NCBI RefSeq assembly: GCF_000699445.3 | Contig: NC_067196.1 | Span: forward strand, 25,747,116 to 25,811,115 | Origin: Schistosoma haematobium | Taxonomy: Eukaryota; Platyhelminthes; Trematoda; Strigeidida; Schistosomatidae | Direction of reading: 5' to 3' | Length of the DNA: 64,000 nt | Shown here: piece after piece, positions 1 to 11,677 of the stretch | Layout: every line of letters begins with the position of its first letter | Position numbering within the stretch: position 1 is the stretch's first letter | Notes under the pieces: generated by a model | Seen by the model: only the letters and a program-made list of their open reading frames with translations | The model's database searches: none | Told to the model about the DNA's origin: nothing | Program-made: the position numbers and the translations under genes

Positions 1-44
1 CCAGTGGGGTATTCTGGTTCCGACTAACCCCCTTATAAGACTAC

Positions 45-336
45 TTACTTACGCCTGTTACTCCTCGTGAAGGAGCATAGGCCGCTCACCAGCATTCTCC
101 ATCTAACCCTGTCCTGGGCAATCCTTTCTAGCTCCGTCCGGTTGTAATTCATCGCTTTCATATCTGCTTCTATTATCCGACGCAATGTGTTCTTTGGCCT
201 TCCTCTTTTTCGCTTCCCTTCAGGATTCCAAGTTAGGGCTTGCCTCGTGATGCAGTTTGACGATTTGCGTAATGTATGTCCTATCCATTTCCATCGTCTT
301 TTCCTAATTTCTTCTTCAGCTGGAAGTTGGTTTGTT
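45..336 (-). pseudogene. RTE-like non-LTR retrotransposon, C-terminal end of reverse transcriptase ORF
   Basis: On the minus strand an uninterrupted frame of about 97 codons ends in TAA at 45-47. It encodes [20 protein letters not shown], then [20 protein letters not shown] and [17 protein letters not shown]. This [14 protein letters not shown]...GKRKRGRPK sequence is the typical C-terminus of endonuclease-reverse transcriptase proteins of RTE-like elements abundant in flatworms. Everything upstream of this segment (endonuclease and RT core) is absent, so it is a 5'-truncated relic although its reading frame is intact. Both sides carry a roughly 45-bp copy of the same 3' UTR-like sequence (13-57 and 339-382). 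Confidence 0.8.
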
Positions 337-737
337 CTCTGGTTCCGACTAACCCCCTTGTAAGACTACTTACTTACGCCTTGTAAGACTAGGGTATTTA
401 CAATTGATTTATCATTATTCAGTGTTCGATTAGTCATGAAAAAGGTTTGCAAAATAATCAACTGCACCACATAGTTACTTTTATGATCTACGAATATTAA
501 AATAACCAAATTCTTACATATTGTTATACTTGAATAGTGTATTTTGTAGAAATGGGAGAAATCTTTTTTAAAATCATCTTTCATTCTGAAAATATTTTGT
601 CTCATAAAAATAATTTCTTTATATATATAAACTGTAAAGATAAATAAAGTTTGACATAGATATATCCTGTTCCTCTCCATTAACTATTAAAATGCTTGTG
701 TCATTTGACATACCACCATCCGGATATCCATATAAAA

Positions 738-744
<7 letters not shown>

Positions 745-777
<33 letters not shown>
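745..777. repeat. (AT)n microsatellite
   Basis: Uninterrupted AT dinucleotides. Confidence 0.95.
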
Positions 778-778
<1 letters not shown>

Positions 779-3127
779 CCTTGGCTACTTTGCAATCAAT
801 CTGAAGTCACCTAAAGCTTTAAAATAATGTTACATTTAAAAGGAAGCACTAGTCTTTAATTGCTCTGATGATTACATTGTGATGTATATTATTAGTATGG
901 TTGTTTGTTAATGCTTGTTTACTGTAATGTAACTTATTCATGAGATTGAATTCTAATCGCTTACTTTAAAGATGTGTGTGTATGCTACAACATTTCATGT
1001 ATACTCAGTAGGTTAAACTTTGATATACGTAAGGTAGTCTGACGGTATAATGTAATCCGGAATTGGGCAAACTTTTTTTATTAAACAGAAAATAATCTTA
1101 CTAGTAGAAATTAGTTTAAACCACTATATGATATATTTAACAGAGTACTTTCTAAGATTTCCCTATAAAGTGTCGTGCTCAAATTATCTCAGTTCTGATT
1201 GTTTTAATGCGCAATTCTAAATCTCGCTGGCTGAATGAAATTCAATGCTGGGCGTCGTAGAATTTGCAGATCTCCGTTCCGCTTGAGGATATCTGTGAAT
1301 TACCAAATGTAGTATGATCCAATAGCCAGTTTAGATGTATTGGACTATGAACAATATATTTTACCTCGGATTCAATCTTTGTCGCTCAAAAAAAGATTTA
1401 ACAAACACTATTAAAGTGAATTAAGGTTTTTGGTGTAGCGATAAAATGTTTAGACTACTGAGATGCCTACACACCCATTTAATGGCACATTTACAATACA
1501 AATACTTCCATTAGGTTGTCAGACTTTTTTGTCTATGTCCATATTAAACAATCGCATAAAATTGTTTTTTGCTTCGAAGTTTTTTAAAGTATACTTTACT
1601 TTCTCGATAAAATCATTCTCCTAAACTGTCATAGTCCCTATTACCGATATAATCACTAGTTAATCGGCTTATCAAATACATAGTTTAAACACGCTGATAA
1701 TCATCCGATATGAGATTATCATTGATGTTGTGTACAGTGAGTTATGAATGTGGGATTGAAACTTCACCCAAACAGCTCTATATTTGGATTAATAATTACT
1801 TTGTTGTTCTTCATAATCGTTTTTTTGCAATATATGCCAGATATTGTGCAATATATAAATCATGACTATGTAAGAACACAAGTCCACTTCTTCATCCCTA
1901 ACCGTTGTTTATTTTACTGAAAATTTCGTTTGACACTCGATATTCTTATTTATCTTTTTCTCACATCCTACTTATTCATACTCTACTTGGTTGCATCTCT
2001 TTTATTTGTTTTCTTTTCCTCTCAGTATATTCATCTATTCTTCATCCGTAAGATAGTATTAATGTCACTGTATGCTAATTTGCTTTATTGTTTTTGTTAC
2101 AAGTAGAGCGAATTTTAATCCTTTCCTGTTTTTAATACCACTGCTCCTAAATGATTAAATCATTTAGTCATATAGGATTGTTGTCGGCTATCTATTTTAA
2201 TTTATGTAGAAAGCAATATGTTCATACATTTCTTGATTGTTTTCGTAAAAGAGATATCTTTGTTAAAACTTCAGTCAGTATGATTATACTTCCTAATAAG
2301 TAATACCAAACATGAGGCAGCACCACTTACCATTCGAAAAGTTTTTATGTAACTCACTTTCTTATTAAATACTTATGTACACTTCACTTTTGAGCTAAAC
2401 GATTTGTATGTGTGTGGTTAGTGTTACTACTCACTTGCTTGACCATCTCCCGTTATCATTGGTGATACTTGTCTCATATCCGACGCTATTGATTTCCACT
2501 GATCAGGGCTTCTCAATAGAACTCTGAAGGTTATCCTTGAAAGTTTTGACACTAGTAACAGGCTTAGAAACTATTTATAGAATAGTTTGCAAAACTTCCA
2601 TTCACGATCTTAGTTTGCCAATGAAATTATCATTCAGCGACTCTAGGCCGAATTGATTTTGATTCAGTGGGGGAGATTGTCAAGGCACGGTGCACGTTTT
2701 TCACTGATCGATAGTTTAAACGCCTTTTAGTCATAAAGTACATCACAACAGCAAGGCGTGTGTAGATTATGAAGTATGTTCAAATAAAAAAACTATATAA
2801 AGCCATTTTACTTCGTTTATTTGAAACACGTACTACAGCCTGGTAACTGGGGTGTTATTTATCCGATTTCAAATATGGATCTGTCCACTTACGAGTTCAG
2901 TTTTCATTAGTGAAAAAATGATATAAATCTAAATTGTATTGTGATTGAATAAATTGCCAGTGTTGTCCACATTTCATTTAATTTGTTTTTATTATGAAGG
3001 TGTTAACTATATCATCAAATTACTACTACTTTGCATAACATGATAATTGGAGATTCTCATTTATAATTACTTAATAGCATTCGCAAAAGATAGACATTCA
3101 TTCAAATTAGTTGTTTGCAGGTTAGAC

Positions 3128-3310
3128 GTATGTGGCTCAATGGTTAAGGCTTTTTACTTTCGACCACAAAGCTGCAGCTTCAAGACCACCTTTGGCAATT
3201 TTGGTTTGGGCAGTTAAGTAGTATCACTAGCCTTAGAACTTATGGTGTGACTAGAAGCCAAATGTACCACTTTGGATCTGGCAAATGAGTTGAGTAAATA
3301 AAAATGAAAA
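3128..3310 (+). repeat. tRNA-like SINE fragment
   Basis: ATGTGGCTCAATGGTTAAGG fits a pol III A box (TGGCTCAATGG). About 45 bp later GCTTCAAGACC approximates a B box. The rest shows no recognised family. Confidence 0.4.
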
Positions 3311-3425
3311 TTGAATTCTGCAGTGATAAGTATTGATCTTGACTGAATCGTGAATTTATTGTATTCCCGAACCTTATCAATTATAAGTACCGATAACTAT
3401 CATTCAATAATAACTAACACTATGA

Positions 3426-3428
<3 letters not shown>

Positions 3429-3458
<30 letters not shown>
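3429..3458. repeat. (AT)n microsatellite
   Basis: Uninterrupted AT dinucleotides. Confidence 0.95.
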
Positions 3459-3461
<3 letters not shown>

Positions 3462-6151
3462 GATAGGAGCCTGTACTTATAAATGAGTTCTGCATATACC
3501 TTCTATTTGGTTTAGCCTATAAAATTTCCCGATTCACCATTTGTTTTCACACCCAAGTAACAAGTTTTGCTTGGATATAGGAAGCTTGTAAATCAGTATT
3601 AGACTCGAATTATCCCACAACAGTATGTACGAACCAGTTCTAGAAATTTTTTATAAGTAATATTCTGCGGTGAAAATATTCATTTTCAATCTTAATCAGC
3701 TACAGTAATTCTAGTAAAGTTTGTCTTTCTAGAAACAAAACTTCAATTTTTTTGAAATAAATTTTAATTTAGTAGTTCTTAAGTATTTCTTGCTTTCGAA
3801 TTACTGATTTACGATTCTTTATATATAGAGAGCAGTTCACATATCCAATACCGTACCATTAGTTGCTACGATCTGCGACTTTCAACTCAGATTTACACGC
3901 TTTGTATATCCTGCTAAACCAAATATGCAAATGAGAGATGACTGGAAAGCTTCAGTTGGGAATCCAAATAGTTAAGTGTGTAAACCATTGGCATACATAC
4001 AATTGTTCTTCTAACCTAGACAAGAACATGTAGGCTGCGATGTTGAGTGTGTGCATAATAGAGTTCTCCCGATGTCACATTTCACCTGTGGTTTCTGATT
4101 CACCACTTGATCTTAAGATGGCGTACGAGCATGGGTACGTAATATGTCTAGACTCCCCCGCTCTATCAAAAATAAATTTAGGGAATCTAATAGTTCAGTA
4201 GTATCCTATCTGACCATAACATTGTTTGACATTGATCCGAACCCCATCGAAAGTACTGGTTCTCTGTCGATCGCAAACAAACATTTCAATGAATGCTAAC
4301 CAGCGTAAAATCCACGTTTAAAGCCTCTAACAACTCACCAGCAAACAGTACAATAAATAATAGACTTACGTCGACCAGTGATCCCATTATAACTCGGTCG
4401 GTCAGTTTCAACTAAGTGTCATTGTGATATTGGTTATTACTACATGACAGATCTGTTTTGGATACATTTTCTTTGGGTAACATACTGTGATGCTAAGTCA
4501 CAAAACGCATTTCCATCATCATTCTAAAAGTTTATTATAGTCAAACCGAAAATTCGTTAATTTTATCAGCTTAGTTCATTGATAAAAAAGGTGGCTATTA
4601 TTATTACTATTATGAATATATTGACTTTTGATGAATGATTCTGTATGTTTATACATGCATTTATGCACTGATGCAGTAAATTACAGGGCTTGGTATTACG
4701 TTGTATTATTGTTTACTTTTAAGTAGTTGGAAGCAATCTAGAAAAATATTTATCTAATCGGTAGAAGCCAGCGGTAGTCATTAACTGTTGCATTTATTAC
4801 ATAATTGCCCTTTCTGATGAACTGTTGACTTTATCTTCTTTTAAACACTTTATAATAATAATGTTTTATGTATTTTTAATGCCTCTATGATACTAAAACC
4901 CTAAAAATAGATTGATGTAAGAGGAGGATACGAAGAAATACAATGAACTACATTTATTATCCCAAATTACTTGAAAAAATGACTGAAGTAACTTCATATT
5001 GTTTGACTCTATAACACATATTGACAACTGGGTTTCAGTTTACTTGAATCGTTTAGATAGCACTGTATAATTTAAGTATGTCTTTCTAATTTTGGCTAAA
5101 GGTATATATACACCCAAAATAATAAGTTACTTATCACAATTATTTACTTATTTATAGTGTTTGAATTTTTCGGATCAAATTGACCTAACGTAATTATTGG
5201 AACTGTTTTACACTTTGTGTTAACTTTTCTGTAAAAAAATGGATATGTGTTCTGATAATAATTGATTTTGACCTTTATTTGCTAGTGAAAATACAATATT
5301 TGCAATGAAATGTATGTATGGTTGTCAATTTTCTGGTTACTTTGTTCTGGTTAATTGATCTCGCCAAAATTAAATGTGTCCTAATTGTGTTTTTATTTTT
5401 ATTTTCGGTTAGATATGCAGAACTATCTTTGAGAGTCCCACAGTCTCCTTTAAAATTAAGTTTGGATCATCGATCTTGAAATCTTCATTGTCTCTGATGT
5501 CTACGTTATGCAAGCAAATAGATCAGCTTTATTCAGGAACATCGTACAAACTTGATTTAGTCAGTAGGTATCATGGAGAACGTTAGTGTCTTAGTGACAG
5601 ACAACAAGCAATAATTAGATATTGTTTTGTTAATTACTGTAAAGTTAAATTTTCCACTCAGATCTGTCATCCACGTTATAGAGTTGATTAGTAATTCCTA
5701 ACAGATAGTATAGTATCGGTTAAAGCATGAGGGTTTCTTACAAACTCATCTTTACAAGTACTTTAAACATGAAAAGCTAACGGAAAATTTTGTTGAAAAA
5801 CAGATTATTCATACACAGTACTTTATCTTCATAAGTTACCAGCAATCATAATCTTCATTTTCTATTCTAACATTTTCTCTTTATCAATTTGAATATTCAC
5901 TGAGACTATAATTTATGAACGACCTTTGAGCAACGCTAAAGTAACTTTCAGAATGTTCACCTATTTATTAACTAGGACTACATGAGGGTTATGAACCAAT
6001 GTGAGGAATTAGATTTAGGGTTTTCATCACGAACTGATATCAGCTAAAATGCCAAGACGCTATTTAGCCAAATGGATGAATTAATTTCGCGCCAAACCTC
6101 ATGAACTGTTACCTTATATATGATTGCTTCGTCATAAATTATAGTCTCGCC

Positions 6152-6152
<1 letters not shown>

Positions 6153-6189
<37 letters not shown>
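6153..6189. repeat. (AT)n microsatellite
   Basis: Uninterrupted AT dinucleotides. Confidence 0.95.
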
Positions 6190-6193
<4 letters not shown>

Positions 6194-9100
6194 GACTAAT
6201 CCACACATTAGTGGGTTTCCTACTCTGTATCACTAGTCGGTTTATGATGGCGATCATGTTGGACAGGCGACAACATATAAAAATGTCTAATATTTCAAAT
6301 CATACAAATCATTAATATGTAAAAATAACTATTTCGCCATAAAAACATTCATATGCCCTGATTTATTGATGTCTCTTCCACTATTCTTTTTCTTTTCCTG
6401 ATTTTATTTTTGTAAGAGAAGTAAATTTTTCATATTTAGGTATTTAGTACTGTTTCAATAAATCTACTGCGAATATTTTACTTTGTCCTTCCCAAAATAC
6501 ACAGTATCTAAAGCTTAAACTACTTTACTACCAATTATATATATTTAATGAAGGAAATCCATAGAAATTAGAATTGATGTCGGCATTGTCCCTTCCAGTT
6601 CATTAATTAACTGTTAAGTGATATGATCTACCTATTTATGATCAGAAGTATATATATATATATAACTTTCTTGTATTTGTACGCTTAATCGTCCGGTAAG
6701 TATAATTTTGTACACGTTGTAACCATATCCCTTATTTTATCCTAAATTTTTTATATAGTCCAATGACTTTTGTCATTTTTCATCTGAGACATGCGTTCAT
6801 ATCCTATTTCTACTCAACAAAAAATAATAAGCCTTTAACTCATCCAAGTAAACATTATTGTTTAATTCTTGTTATTCAAATGTCAATGTGTATATACATA
6901 CTTATTCATAATAGCGCGTTTTTTTTTAAAAATTATTGTTGCAATGTTGATGATGATAAATGAACATTTGTATTTTTTTCATTATTTCCGACTCTAAAGT
7001 GAAATGGGCGCCAGTCACTATCATCATATGATCTATTCTTTATCAGAGTTTATATGTGTGCATTCTCCTAAGGTTTTGTCAAGTAGTCACATTTTCTTGT
7101 GAACCATTTCTTTCCTGTTTTGTTTATTTTTCAAATATTAGGAAGCAATAGAGTACAAATAACTTAAGTGGATTATTGAAAAGATTAATTGATATCTGAA
7201 CTGTTAGTTAAAACACTATAAGTTGATGTTTTCTTTATACAAAACTTATTTATGAATATATTTTCTTGATAGTAATGGTTCTGTTTTTGAGAGTGGTAAA
7301 TTGTTCGTTACAAGTTTGTTTCTCTTGAGTAGTAGTAAACAGTCTCAACATTTTTTGTCCAGTGAAACTTTGCACATTGCTTATTGAGAACCTGTTCAGC
7401 TGTTTACATGATTTATCACAATGTTTATCCGACTAAACATGTAATATCATTGATATTGTACATGTAAATCATTGGTCATTAAGTAGGTAAACGATTGAAA
7501 TGTATACATATATCTTATAAATTCATAGATCATTGTAGACATCACGCCTGAGTTGTTCTTCCGTAATCTCATATGTTATATCGGGCTAAAATGTTTCATA
7601 ACTGTGGGCTGAAGGTGGCTTTACAAGATGATTGACTAGTCATGATCTCCAGCAAAGAGCTAATATAGTCACAATGTATATTTGGCCTTCATAAAATCAA
7701 GTGAGGTCATTGGTCTTCCTGTAATTGTTTGACCTTAGCACTTGTGTTAGATTCTTGATCGAGAAAACTTCAAATCCCTTGGTTTCCAACTAGTTTTCAT
7801 TTATACAGATATCCAAGTTTTATGGGGTTGTAGTGTTTCGGCTTGGGAAAAATTTCTTCATACAATTGGTACGTCCGTTGTCAAGGCTTTTGGTCGGTCG
7901 ACGGGTTTCCCTACCTCTCAAACAATATGAATCTACCATTTACCTCACAAACTAACTTTAGTTAGACATCTATTTGGACCAGGAAGCATTGGAGAGCTAT
8001 TTCGACCTTGTGATGAACTCTTTCTCAATAGATTTCCATGACCATGCGGGGAATAAAACCTAAAACCTTCAGGTTCCAAGGCGGTGGCTTATCCTTCGGA
8101 CTGCTGAACCAAAATCTGATGATTTATATTCCTAACTTCAGTTGACGATACTGCACAACCATACTTCAGTACTATGGTGGCCTCATGTTTGGATTTTATA
8201 GTTCATATTACGAACTGATCTTAGAGAATCATTGAAAACCAAGAAGAATTGTACGTTTGTTTTATATCGGTTTAGAACATATCAATACGCATTTATGATC
8301 CCACCGGGAATCGAACTCAAGATCTGGTTACCTAACTCACGTCAGTCAGTAGTGTAAACTATAAAATCATTTTCATCAAACATGGTATCCGTCGTATTTG
8401 TTTATATAAAACCACTTTTAGTACAGTCTGTATTATCATTAATGCCTCATCCTAAAGAATATATTGCTTAAAATTAAGTACATAAGCACCTGTTCATGAT
8501 AGTTACATTGTATTTGTCTCCAATACTTTTCTTTCAAATACTCTTCATATTTATTCAAGTTGATTATATTCTGTTTCACCTAAAATAGATACTCGTTTAA
8601 TTGTTATTGTGTGTGAACCTGTTGGTCAAAATTATTAGACATAGGTCACAAAAGTTAACCTCGTTGGTTATTAGGTGTGGCTAGCTGACTGACAACACAA
8701 TTTAAGATCCTGTTTACACTGCTCTTCTTCTGAAAAAAAAATTTTTTTTTCACTTTGTTTGTAGATTTCTTATCTTTGCCATCCATTGTTTTTCATTCTG
8801 ATGCTCAGCTTATTTGCACTTTCTATATATATAATGTTAGTTTGCCTTTTCGCTTATATGCGTAAGATGTATACAATCTGATAAATATGTCATATAATGA
8901 AATACTATGGAATTAAATTTTTATTTCACGCTTTAACATACACATTGTATTTCAGAGAATAAGAGAAAAGATGTGAACAAGAAGGTTGAAACAACAAAAT
9001 AATATTTTTTTGTTTCCGGATGTATGTGTTACAGCAGGTATTGCTTGCTTTATCTAAACAACGTATCAATTTCTACGTATTAGTAATTATTTTCTTATTC

Positions 9101-10879
9101 AACACTATCCCACTTACTGTTCATTAGTATGAAACTATGATATTTATATCAGTGAATTAAAATGTATACAAAACCCCAGAGTAAGTAGTAGGACGATAGT
9201 GACTGAAAAGTCTTAATATGGTTACTCTCTTGTGTTTTTCCTTGTCCACCTTGTGCTTCATCATTTTTTTTTAAAAAGAAAAGTTACGATGTATGCTGAT
9301 GTTTATCTGAATATTTATAGAAAATTCGCTTGTTAATAGTTGTGGTATTCACACTTTTTACCCCCCTCACCCTCCACGCTTTCTTATCATTTTATATCTA
9401 TATAGTATTATTTTAATTTTGTTGTTCCAGATTACGATGTCCGATGATGACTCCTCACCGTCAATTAGTCCGTATTGTTGTTGTTCAGACTACTTACTGT
9501 CTAAAAACATTGTTCTGAGGGTTTGTGTGTATGTATGTGAAATTCACATGTAAGCAGTTAAATAAAATGAACTGTACATTCAACCAAAACTAGGTTAATA
9601 GTTTTTGGATGCTTATACACGTACAGAAAATAAGTAACTTCATTGGTTTCACTACCGAAGACTACTTTTTAAATAGAGTTGAATAAGCTAAATGTTTTTG
9701 CAAATATTAAATGGTGGGAATCGGTATGAAACTGTTAACTTGTAAAAATAATTTGAAATTTTTAAAGTAATTTCTGAATTGTTCTTGTGGTTTCCTCTCA
9801 TCATTAGCGCAGTCATCTTCAACCATTTAACGCAACACAATTATTTTTACTGTTAACTTTGGAAGAGTATCTACAATTATCAGTCTTCATATGTGATGAT
9901 GATACTTTTTATTGTAATAACAAATCCTAGTATGTATAGACATCAAAAAATTTTTCTCCAGATACCTTTTTTTCATCAGAAATGTAACTGCTGAAAGACG
10001 ATAAAATGCATCAAGAAGAAATCTCTTGTTTTGTGCAAAACACAAATTCAATTTGTTACTCGTGATCAATATGGATTGTTCAGTTGTAAGACAGAGAATA
10101 GTTTTTCAGATAAGTATAAGATTATCATAGTTGACAGTATGAGAACAGTTTTACTAGGATGCCTGTCAGGCTTCTGTTTATGTGGAAATAGCAGAATATT
10201 AAAAGTGTTTGAAAATTGCAGTAAGTAACACCAGTACTAAGTAGTTTGTCGTGCTTTTTATCCTCTACGTAAATGTAATGTGGATTGTGAAAAGTAACAT
10301 GATGTTTAGATATTATATTCATTTAGTGTGAGAAAGTAGAATGCGAAACATGTTTTCTGTACTGTAAGTATCTGTCTCATGATGATACTGGATATCAAAA
10401 TGTTTAAGAATTTAGTAGTGTACCAATGAAACCGGAAATGATATAAAAAGTAATGGCTTGTAATCAAGTTCTATAGAGGAGATATCGTCCAATTAAAATC
10501 TGACGAGTGTTATTTTTCTAAGGTGCACTTTCCATATGTGTACTGTAAATTAATTTATAGGAAAAATTTCCATTATTAAAGTAATTCACATATAAACAGT
10601 ATGTGTTTAATCTTCTATTTCTCCATAGTATTATTAATACTTGATCTTTTTTGTAGCAATTCATGTATCATCTCTTTTTGTAACAATTTTAAATACTTTT
10701 TTGAACCACTTCTAAAGGAACTTCTTTTAGTTGACTAAGAAAATGAATCTATTAAACAAGAATGAGATAACAGCGCGAAATCAGTTGTTACTTAAAAGAT
10801 ATGATCGACTTAAAACTCAATTCATTACCAAGATATTTGTAGAATTCTTAATTTATGTAATAAATACTTCGAATTTTTC

Positions 10880-11040
10880 CTCCGCGTGGGATCGGGGATG
10901 CGCACTGCTGAGGAGTCTCATACTAAGACGAATCAGCCGTCCAGTGCTTCCAGGTTTTGAAGTTGTAGTCTAGCTTAAATCAATCAGCTCATGAATTCAA
11001 CTATTAAAATCACTACAATCTCCACAAGCCCCATTCTGAA
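10880..11040 (+). repeat. Hammerhead-bearing SINE, 3' part
   Basis: The hammerhead-like segment is at 10902-10947: GCACTG, CTGAGGAG, stem II TCTCATACTAAGA, then GAATC in place of the conserved GAAAC, then AGCCGTC and CAGTGC. Stem I (GCACTG with CAGTGC) is perfect. The GAAA core is broken, so it is probably inactive. A tail with TCTAGCTTAAAT and ATCTCCACAAGCCCC follows. Confidence 0.7.
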
Positions 11041-11534
11041 CATTTCAAATTGTCTTACGCTAGTGGGAATATAAAAGTTTTCATTATGTTATTATGATAG
11101 GTCATTAATAGGTTCCTATATCATAGAAAAATGATTTTTATTCTGTTTATTTTTTTCGTAACTCGAATGTCTTAGACAAATGAAAGAATAAATCCATCTT
11201 TGACAAGAACATAGATCGAACGGATGTAATTGGTAATAACTAGCTTATAATAATTAACAATTGACCCGTAATCACTTTAATATATAACGAGATAATATAA
11301 TACGTATGCTTTTTTTGTTCGAGTTACAGTTCAAATAAAACTAATTTTCAGTTCATTTATCTTTCAAGAATGTTTTAATGGTGATTAACTGGAATAATCT
11401 TTTTATAATTCATTACTGTAATTGACTGTCATTTGGTTAACGTGAAAAAGGGTAGGGTTTGGAAGTAAAATTCATTATGTAAATCTATTTTGTCTCATTT
11501 TCATTGTATTTGTTGTTCATGTTTAGTTTTGTAG

Positions 11535-11677
11535 TGTTTGCTTCGAAAGAAGAAATTTCTGGTGCTTGGTGTCCAGCCAAATTAATTCATAAAGAATTAG
11601 ATGAATGGCTTCAAGTTGATTTTGGTGCATTGAAACTTATTAAAGTTCTCTTCTCTGAAGGTGGGGGTTTGAATCAA
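11535..11677 (+). CDS. DDR: DDR exon 1 in window: discoidin domain, first part
   Basis: Encodes KEEISGAWCPAKLIHKE, then a WLQVDFGALKLIKVLF stretch, matching the DDR segment that carries the conserved GAWCPA and the (Y/W)LQVDL strand of the collagen-binding discoidin domain. The donor is AATCAA|GTAAGT and leaves phase 0, which joins cleanly to the next exon (GGGLNQ + NAFVPMF). The acceptor is ambiguous: TTTTGTAG|TG gives a start at 11535 and phase 1, while TTTAG|TT would give 11527 and phase 2. The preceding exon should encode a signal peptide and a motif like LGMESGxIxDxxITASS; none was recognised in 1-11.5 kb. There is no in-frame stop between here and an upstream TTG at 11504, but that part is the pyrimidine tract. 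Confidence 0.85.

Larger units (their letters stand above)
396..11534. other. Non-coding upstream region (intron or intergenic)
   Basis: No convincing gene. Contents: (AT)n at 745-777, 3429-3458 and 6153-6189; a degenerate SINE-like stretch near 2430-2570 (minus); a tRNA-like SINE at 3128-3310; a SINE relic at 7960-8110 (minus) and a possible one at 8260-8350 containing GGGAATCGAACTC, a reversed B box; a hammerhead-bearing SINE near 10880-11040. If the DDR 5' exons lie further upstream, all of this is intron. The expected DDR N-terminal motif (LGMxxGxIxDxxI) was searched for by eye and not found. Confidence 0.6.

Noticed and set aside
8730..8752. A-run followed by T-run palindrome
   Set aside because: Simple homopolymer pair, also seen at 42805-42822; common in AT-rich DNA.
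11504..11534. Signal-peptide-like hydrophobic start in frame with DDR exon 1
   Set aside because: It begins at TTG, and the hydrophobic residues come from the pyrimidine tract before the splice acceptor. Starting here would also lack the first discoidin strands.
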